Assembly: GCA_035649495.1 (NCBI GenBank)
Contig: DASRJL010000092.1
Coordinates: 1 to 64,000, forward strand
DNA from: SG8-41 sp035649495
GTDB taxonomy: Bacteria > Pseudomonadota > Gammaproteobacteria > Burkholderiales > SG8-41
Reading direction: 5' to 3'
DNA: 64,000 bases
A program made the translations under genes and the position numbers. How positions within the stretch are numbered: the first letter of the stretch is position 1; every line of letters starts with the position of its first letter. Positions 53,797 to 62,804 of this stretch are shown here, one piece after another. The notes beneath the pieces were generated by a model. The model did no database searches. It was given only the letters and a program-made list of their open reading frames with translations, and was not told the DNA's origin.

Positions 53797-54042
53797 TTGG
53801 CGCGCGTCGTCCTCAGCGGCACCCTCAAGCAACTAGCCGGCGGAGCGTCGGAGATCGAACTCGATGCGCGCGACGTGCGCCAGCTGTTACGCGTACTGAG
53901 CGAGCGTTACCCGGAACTCGCTCCTCACCTCGAGAGCGGCTACGCCATCGCCATCGATGGTGAGATCTTCCAGGACGCATGGTTCGCCCCGATCCGTCCA
54001 GACAGCGAGGTTCATCTGGTGCCAGCGATTCGCGGGGGGTGA
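53797..54042 (+). CDS. MoaD/ThiS-family sulfur carrier protein
   Basis: 81 residues from a TTG start, ending in the Gly-Gly tail (PAIRGG) of ubiquitin-like sulfur carriers. The pattern LSGTLKQLAGG, VRQLLRVLSERYPELAPHL and SEVHLVPAI fits MoaD/ThiS. Such proteins deliver sulfide for molybdopterin or other cofactors. Position right after a molybdenum-enzyme subunit points to a cofactor or sulfuration role specific to that enzyme. Confidence 0.85.
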   Translation: MARVVLSGTLKQLAGGASEIELDARDVRQLLRVLSERYPELAPHLESGYAIAIDGEIFQDAWFAPIRPDSEVHLVPAIRGG

Positions 54043-54115
54043 CCGCCTCCTTGGCCCCGCTTGCTGAGCCAGCCTGAGTGCCGATGGTCGTGATCCTTGA
54101 CAAGGACGGATCAAA

Positions 54116-54133
54116 ATATGATACTTATCATAT
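54116..54133. promoter_or_regulatory. Palindromic operator over the TetR gene start
   Basis: ATATGATACTTATCATAT is an 18-bp palindrome with perfect 8-bp arms around CT. Its last two bases are the AT of the ATG at 54132. An almost identical site overlies the MFS start, so it is likely the autoregulatory operator of the TetR protein. Confidence 0.78.
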
Positions 54134-54722
54134 GCCCGAAGTCAAGACGATCTCCAAGAAGGAGCAGACGCGGGAGCGAATCCTGCGTGCCGCCGCGCGC
54201 GCCATACGCAAGCACGGCTACGAGGGTGTCGCTGTTGCCGATGTGATGAAACAGGCGGGGCTCACGCATGGCGGGTTCTACGCTCACTTCGAGTCGCGTG
54301 AGGCGCTCCTTGCCGCGGCGGCCGAACAGACCGCTCTCGAGTCCGCGCAGGCACTGGCAGGCGCGTTGGCGAAAGCTTCTGCGGGTGAGGAATTCATGGC
54401 GCTCGTGGACACCTACCTCGCCGACAATCACGTTACTGCAGCGGAGCAGGGCCTGGGCTGTGCCATAGCGGCGGCGGGCAGCGAGGTGCCGCGCCAGGGT
54501 CCGGGCGTGCGCCGGGCTGTAACCCGGCGCATCAAGGATCTCATAGGGCTGGTAGAGCGCCAGTTGCCCGACTGGGGCAAGGAAGCGGCGCACGAGAAGG
54601 CGATGGGCACGGTGGCGACGCTGGTCGGGGCGCTCATGCTGGCGCGCGCGTCCGATGATGCAGAGCTTTCCAAGTCGATTCGCAAGGCGGCGCGTGAGCT
54701 TGTCCGCGGGAACCGTGGGTGA
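54132..54722 (+). CDS. TetR-family transcriptional regulator
   Basis: 196 residues. The N-terminal helix-turn-helix region is TRERILRAAARAIRKHGYEG, then VADVMKQAGLTHGGFYAHFE; the C-terminal half is the ligand-binding domain, resembling the YcdC/NemR group. It probably represses itself and the downstream MFS and MATE genes through the two matching palindromes. The chosen ATG overlaps the operator and has no ribosome site, so the mRNA may be leaderless; a start further upstream (ATG 54084) is the alternative. Confidence 0.88.
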   Translation: MPEVKTISKKEQTRERILRAAARAIRKHGYEGVAVADVMKQAGLTHGGFYAHFESREALLAAAAEQTALESAQALAGALAKASAGEEFMALVDTYLADNHVTAAEQGLGCAIAAAGSEVPRQGPGVRRAVTRRIKDLIGLVERQLPDWGKEAAHEKAMGTVATLVGALMLARASDDAELSKSIRKAARELVRGNRG

Positions 54723-54739
54723 GTTTTTTTTGGCCAATA

Positions 54740-54757
54740 ATATGATATACATCATAT
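54740..54757. promoter_or_regulatory. Palindromic operator over the MFS gene start
   Basis: ATATGATATACATCATAT has perfect outer 7-bp arms and matches the operator at 54116-54133 at most positions. As in that site, its last two bases are the AT of the following ATG (54756). This identical geometry supports shared control by the TetR protein. Confidence 0.78.
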
Positions 54758-55955
54758 GAATCGAAAACAGCTGGGCATCATCGCTGTAGCTGCCCTGGTA
54801 TTCGCGCTGATCTTCGGCGTACGCCAGTCGGTAGCGCTCTTCATCGGACCTATCAACACCGCGACCGGGCTTGGCATCGCCGCGATCAGTCTCGCGTTCG
54901 CCTGCGCCCAGCTCATGTGGGGGATCACGCAGCCGATCGCCGGCGCATTCGCGGACAAATACGGTACTGGGCGCGTGATTGCCACCGGCGCCGTCCTCGT
55001 CATGCTGGGAACGGTGCTCACGCCCCACGCGAGTACGACGTGGATGCTGGTCATCCTGATAGGCGTCGTCGCGGCCGGCGGTGCCGGCATGACGGGTCTC
55101 GGGGTGCTGATGTCGACGGTTTCTCGTGTCGTGCCCGCCGAAAAACGCGGGCTCGCAACCGGGATGGTCAACGCCGGCGGGTCGTTCGGTCAGTTCGTGC
55201 TCGCACCGCTGGCCGTACTGCTCACCGGGATACTGGGCTGGGTCGGCGCGCTGACAGCGCTCGGTCTGCTGTCGCTCGCCATCGTGCCCCTTGCCTGGGT
55301 ATTGCGAGGTCTGCATCCCTCCGCACCGCAGGGCGCGCCTCTGGAGAAGTCGATGCGTCACGCAGTGCGCGACGCGTGGCACGATCCGAGCTTCCTGCTG
55401 CTCACCGCCGGTTTCTTCGTCTGCGGCTTCCACGTCGCGTTCATCGCGACGCATCTTCCCGGTGTGGTCGCCCTCTGCGGACTGCCGCCGGAGGTCGGAG
55501 CCTGGGCGCTGTCGCTCATTGGTCTTTTCAACATCGCGGGCAGCTTCGCCTCCGGCTGGGCGATCGGCCGCTGGCGCATGAAGCGTGTCCTCTCGCTCCT
55601 CTACGCTGCGCGCGCGCTCGCGGTGCTGGTTTTCGTATTCGCTCCGAAGACGGCGACGACTTTCATGATTTTCGCCGTGGTGCTCGGCTTCACCTATCTC
55701 TCCACCGTGCCGCCGACCGTCGGCCTCGTCGGCAAGCTGCTCGGTGTGCGCTATGTGGCAACGCTCTTCGGCATAGTCATGTTCTCGCACCAGATTGGTG
55801 GCTTCCTGGGTGCCTGGCTCGGCGGCCAGCTTTTCGAGCGCACCGGCAGTTACGACTGGGTCTGGTACATCGACATCATGCTCGCGGTCGGTGCCGCGCT
55901 CATTCACATGCCGATCAAGGAAGCGCCGCGGCTCAAGCCCGCGCTGGCGGCCTAG
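54756..55955 (+). CDS. MFS transporter
   Basis: 399 residues with about 12 membrane helices. The motif-A-like loop GAFADKYGTGRVIATG between helices 2 and 3 and the second-half loop ASGWAIGRWRMKRVLSLLY are typical of the major facilitator superfamily (drug or small-acid exporters). It lies 33 bp after the tetR gene, with the second operator over its start, and abuts the MATE gene (TAG ATG). The substrate is unknown; a TetR-controlled efflux role is likely. Confidence 0.9.
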   Translation: MNRKQLGIIAVAALVFALIFGVRQSVALFIGPINTATGLGIAAISLAFACAQLMWGITQPIAGAFADKYGTGRVIATGAVLVMLGTVLTPHASTTWMLVILIGVVAAGGAGMTGLGVLMSTVSRVVPAEKRGLATGMVNAGGSFGQFVLAPLAVLLTGILGWVGALTALGLLSLAIVPLAWVLRGLHPSAPQGAPLEKSMRHAVRDAWHDPSFLLLTAGFFVCGFHVAFIATHLPGVVALCGLPPEVGAWALSLIGLFNIAGSFASGWAIGRWRMKRVLSLLYAARALAVLVFVFAPKTATTFMIFAVVLGFTYLSTVPPTVGLVGKLLGVRYVATLFGIVMFSHQIGGFLGAWLGGQLFERTGSYDWVWYIDIMLAVGAALIHMPIKEAPRLKPALAA

Positions 55956-57350
55956 ATGGATCCGCGCACCCGCATGCTCCTCGAGGCGCCGATCGCGCCG
56001 ACGCTCCTGCGCCTGGCCGCGCCGAACGTGCTGACGCTCATGGCGCAGACGGCGGCGGGGCTCATCGAGACCTATTTCATCGGAAAGCTGGGCACCGACG
56101 CGCTCGCTGGCGTGGCGCTCGTCTTCCCCGTGGTGATGTTGATGCAGATGATGTCTGGTGGCGCTATGGGGGGTGGTATCGCCTCTTCGATCGCGCGGGC
56201 ATTGGGCGGGGGGCGCCGCGCTGATGCCGATGCGCTCGCCGTGCATGCGCTCGTGATCGCACTCGTCTTCGGTCTTGCGTTTACGCTCGGCCTGCTGGGT
56301 GGGGGGCGCTGGCTTTACTCGGCAATGGGCGGCAGCGGCCCTGCGCTGAGCGCAGCCCTCGTTTACTCAGGCTGGATATTCGCGGGCGCAGTGCTCGTGT
56401 GGCTCTTCAACTCCTTCGCCGCCGTGATCCGCGGGAGCGGCAATATGGTGCTGCCCGCCCTCGTTACGTGCCTCGGTGTCGTTTTCCTGGTACCGCTGTC
56501 GGCCGCGCTCATCTTCGGCTGGGGACCGTTCCCGGCGCTGGGCATCGCGGGCGGTGCGCTGGCGTTCCTCTGCTACTACGGCGTCGGAGTTGCCGCGTTG
56601 GCGGCGTACCTGTGGTCCGGGAAAGGGGTTGTGCGGCCATCGCTCGGGGGTGCGGGCTTTCGCTGGCCGCTCTTCCACGAAATCCTGCGCGTCGGGCTGG
56701 TCGCCGCGCTCGTGACGGTTGCAACCAACGTTACGATCATCATCGGCACCGCGCTTGTGGGCGAGTTCGGCCCTGCTGCCATCGCCGGCTACGGCACCGC
56801 CGTGCGGCTCGAATATCTGCTGGTGCCGCTCGTCTTCGGGTTGGGCTCCCCGCTCGTCACCATGGTCGGCACGGCGATCGGCGCGGGCAGGCGAGAGCGC
56901 GCCTTACGTACCGCCTGGATTGGCGCCGGCATTGCCGTCGTTCTCACCGAAGCCATCGGCATTTGCGCCGCTGCCTTCCCGAACGCATGGCTCACCCTCT
57001 TCGACACGAATCCGGCCATGCTGGAGGCCGGCGCTCGCTACCTGAGGATCGTCGGCCCGTTCTACGGGATGTTCGGACTGGCGCTCTCGCTTTACTTCGC
57101 TTCGCAGGGCGCGGGGCGGCTGTTCTGGCCGGTCATCGGCAACCTGACGCGTCTCGGCATCGCCGCACTCTGCGGCTGGCTGGCGCTCCGTTGGAGCGGT
57201 GATCTCTCGTATGTGTTTCTCGCGCAGAGCCTCGCGCTCGTGGCGTTCGGCCTGATCAACGCCGGGGCGACCGCTTCTGGCGCGTGGTTCGGGCCGGTCA
57301 CATGGCCGTGGGGCCCTGCAGGGGCGACCCAGGGGAGATCGGCACGGTGA
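55956..57350 (+). CDS. MATE-family efflux transporter
   Basis: 464 residues with about 12 membrane helices. The MATE pattern is seen at the start (PTLLRLAAPNVLTLMAQTAA, LIETYFIGKLGTDALAGVAL) and in the second half (GPAAIAGYGTAVRLEYLLVP). The family exports cationic drugs and other compounds using Na+ or H+ gradients. It starts directly at the MFS stop with no spacer, so it is part of the TetR-regulated unit. Confidence 0.92.
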   Translation: MDPRTRMLLEAPIAPTLLRLAAPNVLTLMAQTAAGLIETYFIGKLGTDALAGVALVFPVVMLMQMMSGGAMGGGIASSIARALGGGRRADADALAVHALVIALVFGLAFTLGLLGGGRWLYSAMGGSGPALSAALVYSGWIFAGAVLVWLFNSFAAVIRGSGNMVLPALVTCLGVVFLVPLSAALIFGWGPFPALGIAGGALAFLCYYGVGVAALAAYLWSGKGVVRPSLGGAGFRWPLFHEILRVGLVAALVTVATNVTIIIGTALVGEFGPAAIAGYGTAVRLEYLLVPLVFGLGSPLVTMVGTAIGAGRRERALRTAWIGAGIAVVLTEAIGICAAAFPNAWLTLFDTNPAMLEAGARYLRIVGPFYGMFGLALSLYFASQGAGRLFWPVIGNLTRLGIAALCGWLALRWSGDLSYVFLAQSLALVAFGLINAGATASGAWFGPVTWPWGPAGATQGRSAR

Positions 57351-57553
57351 TCGAAAAGTTGTCTTGTCCGTAGGCGCGGGTTCAGGGTGGAGCCATTTAT
57401 ATGTCATCGAAACTATCTCCCTCCAACAATGTCCCTACACAACTCCTCGAGGTGAAAGGAGGGGCGCACTACGCCTACGGGGACCTCCCGCGGCGTTGAC
57501 AAGCTACTGTGGAAGGTCGAGGCTCGCAACTACGGCAAGGTATAGGAACGCAA

Positions 57554-58096
57554 GTGAGTCACGCCCATACACCCGATCTCGCCGTGCCGGTCAGCCCCGT
57601 AGACCACGTGCTGGGCGCCGCGCGTGCTCCTGTTACGATCGTCGAATACGGGGACTTCGAGTGCCCTAACTGCAAGCAGGCGGCGCCGGCCCTGAAGCAT
57701 CTTGTCGCGAGCTTCGAAGGACAGGTGCGGCTCGTTTTCCGGCACTTCCCGCTGGAGGAGGTCCATCCGCACGCTCTGCACGCCGCGCTGGCGGCGGAAG
57801 CGGCCGGCGCCCAGGGGAAGTTCTGGCAAATGCACGATCTGCTGTTCGACAACCAGGCCCATCTCAGGCTCAGCCAGTTGCGCTCGTACGCAGCGCAGTT
57901 GGAACTCGACATGGAGAAGTACGATTCCGAGATGCACGATGAGCTGTACCTGCAGCGGGTGCGCGAAGAAATCGAGGGCGGCCGGTTGAGCGGCGTGAGG
58001 TCCACCCCCGGGATCTTCATCGAGGGGAGGCGCCACGACGTTTCGTTCGGACTGGGCTCGCTCGCGGACGCGGTTTCCGCCGCGCTCCGGGGCTGA
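57554..58096 (+). CDS. DsbA-family thioredoxin-fold protein
   Basis: 180 residues from GTG 57554, without an evident signal peptide, so probably cytoplasmic. The active-site motif is CPNC (Cys37, Cys40) in YGDFECPNCKQAAP, and the cis-Pro loop is RSTPGIFIEG. It resembles DsbA-like oxidoreductases of the FrnE/glutathione-related group. The specific substrate is unknown. An alternative GTG at 57509 would lengthen the N-terminus. Confidence 0.88.
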   Translation: MSHAHTPDLAVPVSPVDHVLGAARAPVTIVEYGDFECPNCKQAAPALKHLVASFEGQVRLVFRHFPLEEVHPHALHAALAAEAAGAQGKFWQMHDLLFDNQAHLRLSQLRSYAAQLELDMEKYDSEMHDELYLQRVREEIEGGRLSGVRSTPGIFIEGRRHDVSFGLGSLADAVSAALRG

Positions 58097-58111
58097 GCGT
58101 GAGGGGTGCAG

Positions 58112-58309
58112 ATGGCGGCGACCGAGCCCATCCTGGACGTGCGCGGTACCGTGCTGGGCTCCATCGAGACCGAGGCCAACGGCGGCCAGGTGCTGCGCGA
58201 CGCGAATGGTCGGATCAGAGGCTACTACGATCCAGAGACCGATCACACCCGCGGACCGGACCAGCGAATACTCGCCAAGGGCAACGTGCTGCGCACCCTC
58301 ATCTGCTGA
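58112..58309 (+). CDS. Small conserved-looking hypothetical protein
   Basis: 65 residues. ATG 58112 follows GAGGGGTGCAG. The sequence EANGGQVLRDANGRIRGYYD and DPETDHTRGPDQRI has the repeating turn-rich look of small beta-flower-type bacterial proteins of unknown role. It lies 16 bp after the DsbA-like gene and may share its transcript. Confidence 0.6.
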   Translation: MAATEPILDVRGTVLGSIETEANGGQVLRDANGRIRGYYDPETDHTRGPDQRILAKGNVLRTLIC

Positions 58310-58335
58310 AGGGGCAGAGCACTGAACTGGCATCG

Positions 58336-58860
58336 TCACGCGGGCGGTGACGGAGTAAGGTCGACCGTCAAGTTGGTGATGGTCGCCGAGGCAGGGTCTG
58401 GCGCAAGCTTGAACCCCAGCTTGCGCCCCAGTTCCAGCATTCCGCGGTTTTCCGACATCGTCATGCCGAACAATCGCCGCACACCATGGTTCTTCGCTGC
58501 AGCAAGCAGACTGGCGAGTAGTCTGGTTCCCAGCCCGCGCCGCTGCCAGTCGTCGCTCAGCACGATCGCGAACTCGGCGTCGCCGGGTGAGGACTCCTCC
58601 TTGACGTAGCGAGCCACGCCGATCTGACGCTCTCTTCCCTGGACCAGGGTTGTCGCGATCAGCGCGCCTTCACGCTCGTGGTCGATGTCGGTGAAGCGCC
58701 TGAGCTCCGCGAGCGAGGGACGCCGGGCTGACATCAATCGCTGATATCCGGTGGACGCCGAGAGACCCTCGACGAACTCCTGCTCGAGAGCCAGGTCGGT
58801 CGCAGAAATGGGGCGGATGGTGATGACGGTCCCATCGGCGGCTAACCACGTTTCAACCAT
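58336..58860 (-). CDS. GNAT-family N-acetyltransferase
   Basis: 174 residues from ATG 58860, which has AAAGGAGA about 11 nt upstream; ATG 58890 is possible but lacks a ribosome site. The acetyl-CoA-binding motif is RRGLGTRLLASLLAAAKNHG, and the fold signature continues with MLELGRKLGFKL. The family acetylates amines of proteins or small molecules; this member resembles the catalytic domain of Pat-type protein acetyltransferases. No partner is evident. Confidence 0.85.
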   Translation of the reverse strand: MVETWLAADGTVITIRPISATDLALEQEFVEGLSASTGYQRLMSARRPSLAELRRFTDIDHEREGALIATTLVQGRERQIGVARYVKEESSPGDAEFAIVLSDDWQRRGLGTRLLASLLAAAKNHGVRRLFGMTMSENRGMLELGRKLGFKLAPDPASATITNLTVDLTPSPPA

Positions 58861-58986
58861 CGGCTGGTGGTCTCCTTTATGGGCGGTCATTCAGGATCGT
58901 CGATACAATCAGCTGGTAGACCACCCCAACGCAATCATGCCGGTTGATGGCTGTCGACCTGGCAATCTTAGACTGTTGGAGGGATC

Positions 58987-59264
58987 GTGAAAATCATCGA
59001 GACAATGCTGGCGCTGTGCGCAACCGCTTTCCTGAGTACGGCATTCGCGCAAGCGCCGCAAAGCAAGTTCGCCGAAGTCAACGGGATTCGCATCCACTAC
59101 CTCGACAAGAGCATCGGAATCGTCGGTCACGATATCGGGCTGATGGTCGCCTGCTAGTGAATAGCAACGTCGAGGGCGTCATCGTGACAGGATCCGGGCA
59201 CTGGCTCATGGAGGAGGCCCCTGGCAAGGTCATACCCAAGCTCGTCGAGTTCCTGAACCGCTAA
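58987..59264 (+). pseudogene. Alpha/beta hydrolase collapsed by internal deletions
   Basis: The first part (from GTG 58987, GGAGGG upstream) encodes a signal peptide (MLALCATAFLSTAFAQAP) and the hydrolase opening FAEVNGIRIHYLDK, jumps directly to the nucleophile-elbow segment IVGHDIGLMVA and stops at TAG 59155-59157. The second part, in another frame, encodes the catalytic-His end (VTGSGHWLMEEAPGKVIPKL, VEFLNR) up to 59264. A full epoxide-hydrolase-like enzyme would be about 330 residues, so most of the gene has been lost. Confidence 0.85.
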
Positions 59265-59347
59265 GCTTGCATCAGTTTTGCGGACTGCACATCCGCAACG
59301 GTTTCGGATAGGCTCCTGACTGGACCGTGGCGAATGGAGGTATGCAC

Positions 59348-61651
59348 GTGACTCAACGATTCCCGTCCCTCTGCCATTGGGGCGCATTCACCGCAGTCGT
59401 CGAGCAAGGGCGTTTCGTGCGCGCCGATCCGTTTGCGCTCGATCCATCGCCCTCAGCGTTGCTCGGTGCCTTGCCTGAGGTGGTGTATTCCAAGTCGCGC
59501 GTCGCGCGGCCGTCGGTGCGTGAGGGATGGCTGAAGCATCGCGACCGGCGGCGCACGGGACACGACGCTTATGTCGAAGTGGACTGGGACACGGCGCTCG
59601 AGCTCGTCGACGCCGAGCTGAAGCGGGTGCGCGCGCAACACGGGGCCGGAGGCATCTTCGGCGGCTCGCAAGGCTGGGCGTCGGCCGGTCGAATGCATCA
59701 CGCCGGCTCGCAGCTGAAGCGATTCCTGTTCAGCGGCGGCGGCTGCGTCGACAAGAAAGGCAATTACAGCTTCGGCACTGCGATGTTCCTGTTGCCGCAC
59801 GTCGTCGGCACTGCAGGTCCGGTGACGGGCCACGTCACCGACTGGACGAACGTCTGCGGCCATACGCGCCTCATGGTCGCGTTCGGCGGGCTCGCGCTCA
59901 AGAACGGGCAAGTCTCGTCCGGCGGGCCCGGAGAGCATGGCATGGAGACGTGGCTGCGCCGTGCCAGGGATGCGGGCATCGAATTCGTGGTCGTGAGCCC
60001 GAACCGCGGCGATGCCCCCGATTTCCTGAACGCGCACTGGATCTCGATCCGGCCGGGAACCGATACGGCGTTTCTGCTCGGCATGGCGCACGTGCTGGTG
60101 AGCGAAAAACTCGAAGACCGCACTTTCCTCGCCCGGTATTGCACCGGATACGAGCGGTTCGAGCGCTATCTCACGGGACGCGACGACGGCCAGCCGAAGA
60201 GTCCGGAATGGGCGGCGCCGATCTGTGGCGTTGACGCGGCGGAAATCCGCGCGCTTGCCCGCAAGCTCGCCGTGACGCGCAATCTATTGACGATGAGCTG
60301 GTCGATCCAGCGTGCGCACCACGGCGAGCAACCGTACTGGATGCTGATCACGCTCGCCGCGATGCTCGGTCAGATCGGCCTGCCGGGCGGCGGCTTCGGG
60401 TTCGGGCACGGCTCGCAGGGCGGCGTCGGCAGTCCCCGCCCGGCGGGTGCGGCCACGCCCGAGCTGCCGACCGGCAAGAACCCTGCGGGCACCGCGGTCC
60501 CGTCGGCGCGCCTGACCGAAATGCTCGAGCATCCGGGCGGCGAGTATGACTTCAACGGCGAACGGTCGCGCTATCCCGATATTCGTCTGGTCTATTGGGC
60601 CGGCGGTAATCCATTTCATCATCACCAGGATCTGAATCGTTTGCGACAAGCCTGGCAGCGCCCGGATACGGTGGTCGTCCACGAAACGCACTGGACGCCG
60701 ACGGCGCGCCACGCGGACATCGTCCTGCCGGCGACGACGACGCTCGAGCGCAACGACCTGGGCGGCTCGGCGCGCGATCGGTTCCTGTTCGCGATGCATC
60801 GCGCGATCGATCCGATCGCCGCGGCACGCAATGACCGCGATATCTTCTGCGAGCTTGCTGCGCGCGGCGGCTTCGAGGCTCGCTATACGGACGGGCTGGA
60901 CGAAACCGGCTGGATCCGCAGGCTTTACGACGGCGCGCGCGCAAAGAATCTGACGGCCGGCGTCGAGATGCCGCCGTTCGAGGTCTTCTGGGAGCGCGGC
61001 CACTTCGAGCTGCCGCTGCCGCAACGCGCGTTCGTGCTGTTCGAGGACTTTCGCAGCGATCCGGCGGCACATCCGCTGGAAACACCGAGCGGCAGGATCG
61101 AGATCTATTCGGCGAGAATCGCCGGCTTCAACTACGACGACTGTCCGCCGCACCCGACCTGGCTGCCGCCGAGCGAATGGCTCGGCGCTTCACAGGCGCG
61201 CGTCTACCCCCTGCATCTCATCACCACGCAGCCGCCCGACAAGCTGCACAGCCAGGCCGATTACGGCCCTGTCGCGCGCGCGGCCAAACGCGCCGGTCAC
61301 GAGCGCATCCGCTTGAGCGCCGCAGACGCGAGCATGCGTTCGCTTGCCGACGGCGTGGTCGTCCGCGTGTTCAATGCGCGCGGCGCCTGCCTGGCGACGG
61401 TCGAAGTCGATGCGGGTCTGCGCACCGGTGTCGCCATCATGTCCACCGGTGCCTGGTACGATCCCGCCGATGCGAGCGACCGCGCGCTCGAACGCCATGG
61501 GAATCCGAACGTGCTTTCGCTGGATCAAGGTACATCGAAGCTCAGTCAAGGACCGAGCGCGCTCTCGATGCTTGTCGAAGTGGAGCGCTGGGACGGCGAT
61601 CACGCCGCATCCGCACATACGCCGCCGCGTATCGTGGCAAGCGTGGGTTAG
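59348..61651 (+). CDS. Molybdopterin-dependent oxidoreductase (BisC/TorA-like, DMSO reductase family)
   Basis: 767 residues. Motifs of the BisC/TorA group are GGSQGWASAGRMHHAGSQ (the Mo-ligand Ser region), VAFGGLALKNGQ, VYWAGGNPFHHHQDLNRLRQ and HETHWTPTARHADIVLPATT. There is no N-terminal Fe-S cysteine motif and no twin-arginine signal, matching cytoplasmic biotin/methionine sulfoxide reductases rather than periplasmic TMAO reductase. GTG 59348 is chosen because GGAGG lies 7 bases before it; ATG 59342 is too close to it. Followed after 19 bp by a CoA-transferase gene. Confidence 0.92.
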   Translation: MTQRFPSLCHWGAFTAVVEQGRFVRADPFALDPSPSALLGALPEVVYSKSRVARPSVREGWLKHRDRRRTGHDAYVEVDWDTALELVDAELKRVRAQHGAGGIFGGSQGWASAGRMHHAGSQLKRFLFSGGGCVDKKGNYSFGTAMFLLPHVVGTAGPVTGHVTDWTNVCGHTRLMVAFGGLALKNGQVSSGGPGEHGMETWLRRARDAGIEFVVVSPNRGDAPDFLNAHWISIRPGTDTAFLLGMAHVLVSEKLEDRTFLARYCTGYERFERYLTGRDDGQPKSPEWAAPICGVDAAEIRALARKLAVTRNLLTMSWSIQRAHHGEQPYWMLITLAAMLGQIGLPGGGFGFGHGSQGGVGSPRPAGAATPELPTGKNPAGTAVPSARLTEMLEHPGGEYDFNGERSRYPDIRLVYWAGGNPFHHHQDLNRLRQAWQRPDTVVVHETHWTPTARHADIVLPATTTLERNDLGGSARDRFLFAMHRAIDPIAAARNDRDIFCELAARGGFEARYTDGLDETGWIRRLYDGARAKNLTAGVEMPPFEVFWERGHFELPLPQRAFVLFEDFRSDPAAHPLETPSGRIEIYSARIAGFNYDDCPPHPTWLPPSEWLGASQARVYPLHLITTQPPDKLHSQADYGPVARAAKRAGHERIRLSAADASMRSLADGVVVRVFNARGACLATVEVDAGLRTGVAIMSTGAWYDPADASDRALERHGNPNVLSLDQGTSKLSQGPSALSMLVEVERWDGDHAASAHTPPRIVASVG

Positions 61652-61670
61652 CTCCGGGATCGCTTCGGTT

Positions 61671-62801
61671 ATGGGCCCACTGAAGGGCGTGAAGATCGTC
61701 GAGCTTGCCGGAATCGGTCCCGGACCGATGTGCGCGATGCTGCTCGCGGATCTCGGCGCGACGGTGCTGCGCGTCGATCGCAAGGAGCAGGTCGATCTTG
61801 GCACGCCGCGGCCGCTCGAGTTCAACCTGCTGCTGCGTAACCGCAAATCGATTGCCCTCGATCTCAAGCAGCGGGCGGCCGTTGACCTGGTGCTGGGGCT
61901 CGTCGGAAAGGCGGACGCACTGATCGAAGGCTTTCGGCCGGGCGTCACCGAGCGCCTCGGCCTCGGCCCGACCGAGTGTCTTCGGCGCAACCCGAAGCTC
62001 GTCTACGGGCGCATGACAGGCTGGGGCCAGAGCGGTCCGCTCGCGCACGCGGCGGGTCACGATCTCAACTACATCGCGCTGACGGGCGCGTTGCATGCGA
62101 TCGGACGCAGGGGCGCGGCGCCGACCCCGCCGCTGAATCTCCTCGGCGACTACGCCGGCGGATCGCTCTACCTCGCGATGGGAATTCTTGCAGCCATCAT
62201 CGAGGCGCGCCGGTCCGGGCACGGGCAGGTCGTCGACTCAGCGATCGTAGACGGCACGGCATCGCTTCTGACTTCGGCGTTTGGCATGTACGGCGCGGGG
62301 CTCTTCTCTCTCGAGCGGGGAACGAATTCGCTCGATTCAGGAGCGCACTACTACGACGTCTACGAATGCGCCGACGGCGAGTGGATCTCCGTGGCGGCGA
62401 TCGAAGAGCGCTTTTATGCCGAGCTTCTGCGTATCCTCGGTATATCGCCCGGGGAAATCGGGACACAGCGGGACAGGAAGAACTGGGCGCGCGGCAAAGA
62501 GCTTTTCGCGCGCGCTTTCAGGTCGAAGACGCGTGACGAATGGTGCAGGCTCCTCGAAGGTACCGATGCGTGCTTCGCGCCCGTGCTCAGCATGGCCGAG
62601 GCGCCGCTCCACGCGCAGGTCAAGGCGCGGAAGACGTTAATCGAGGTGGGCGGTATCGAGCAGCCGGCGCCGGCGCCGCGCTTCAGCCGCACCCCCCCTG
62701 ACAAGCCGACGCCGCCCGAGGCGCCGGACGCCGACCGCGCACTCGAAGGCTGGCTCGCGCCGGAGGAGATCGGTGCACTGAAGAGCTCGGGCGTCTTGTA
62801 G
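61671..62801 (+). CDS. CaiB/BaiF-family CoA-transferase (alpha-methylacyl-CoA racemase-like)
   Basis: 376 residues. Signatures are VKIVELAGIGPGPMCAMLLA, DLGATVLRVDR, NRKSIALDLK, DALIEGFRPGVTERLGLGP and YGRMTGWGQSGP. Family members transfer CoA between carboxylic acids or epimerise 2-methylacyl-CoAs; the N-terminus most resembles the racemase branch. The ATG at 61671 gives the usual family start. Possibly co-transcribed with the molybdoenzyme. Confidence 0.9.
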   Translation: MGPLKGVKIVELAGIGPGPMCAMLLADLGATVLRVDRKEQVDLGTPRPLEFNLLLRNRKSIALDLKQRAAVDLVLGLVGKADALIEGFRPGVTERLGLGPTECLRRNPKLVYGRMTGWGQSGPLAHAAGHDLNYIALTGALHAIGRRGAAPTPPLNLLGDYAGGSLYLAMGILAAIIEARRSGHGQVVDSAIVDGTASLLTSAFGMYGAGLFSLERGTNSLDSGAHYYDVYECADGEWISVAAIEERFYAELLRILGISPGEIGTQRDRKNWARGKELFARAFRSKTRDEWCRLLEGTDACFAPVLSMAEAPLHAQVKARKTLIEVGGIEQPAPAPRFSRTPPDKPTPPEAPDADRALEGWLAPEEIGALKSSGVL

Positions 62802-62804
62802 CGC

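Noticed and set aside
54111..56246. Minus-strand open frame of 711 codons
   Set aside because: It is antisense to the clearly coding TetR, MFS and MATE genes and has a repetitive Arg/Glu/His composition typical of shadow frames.
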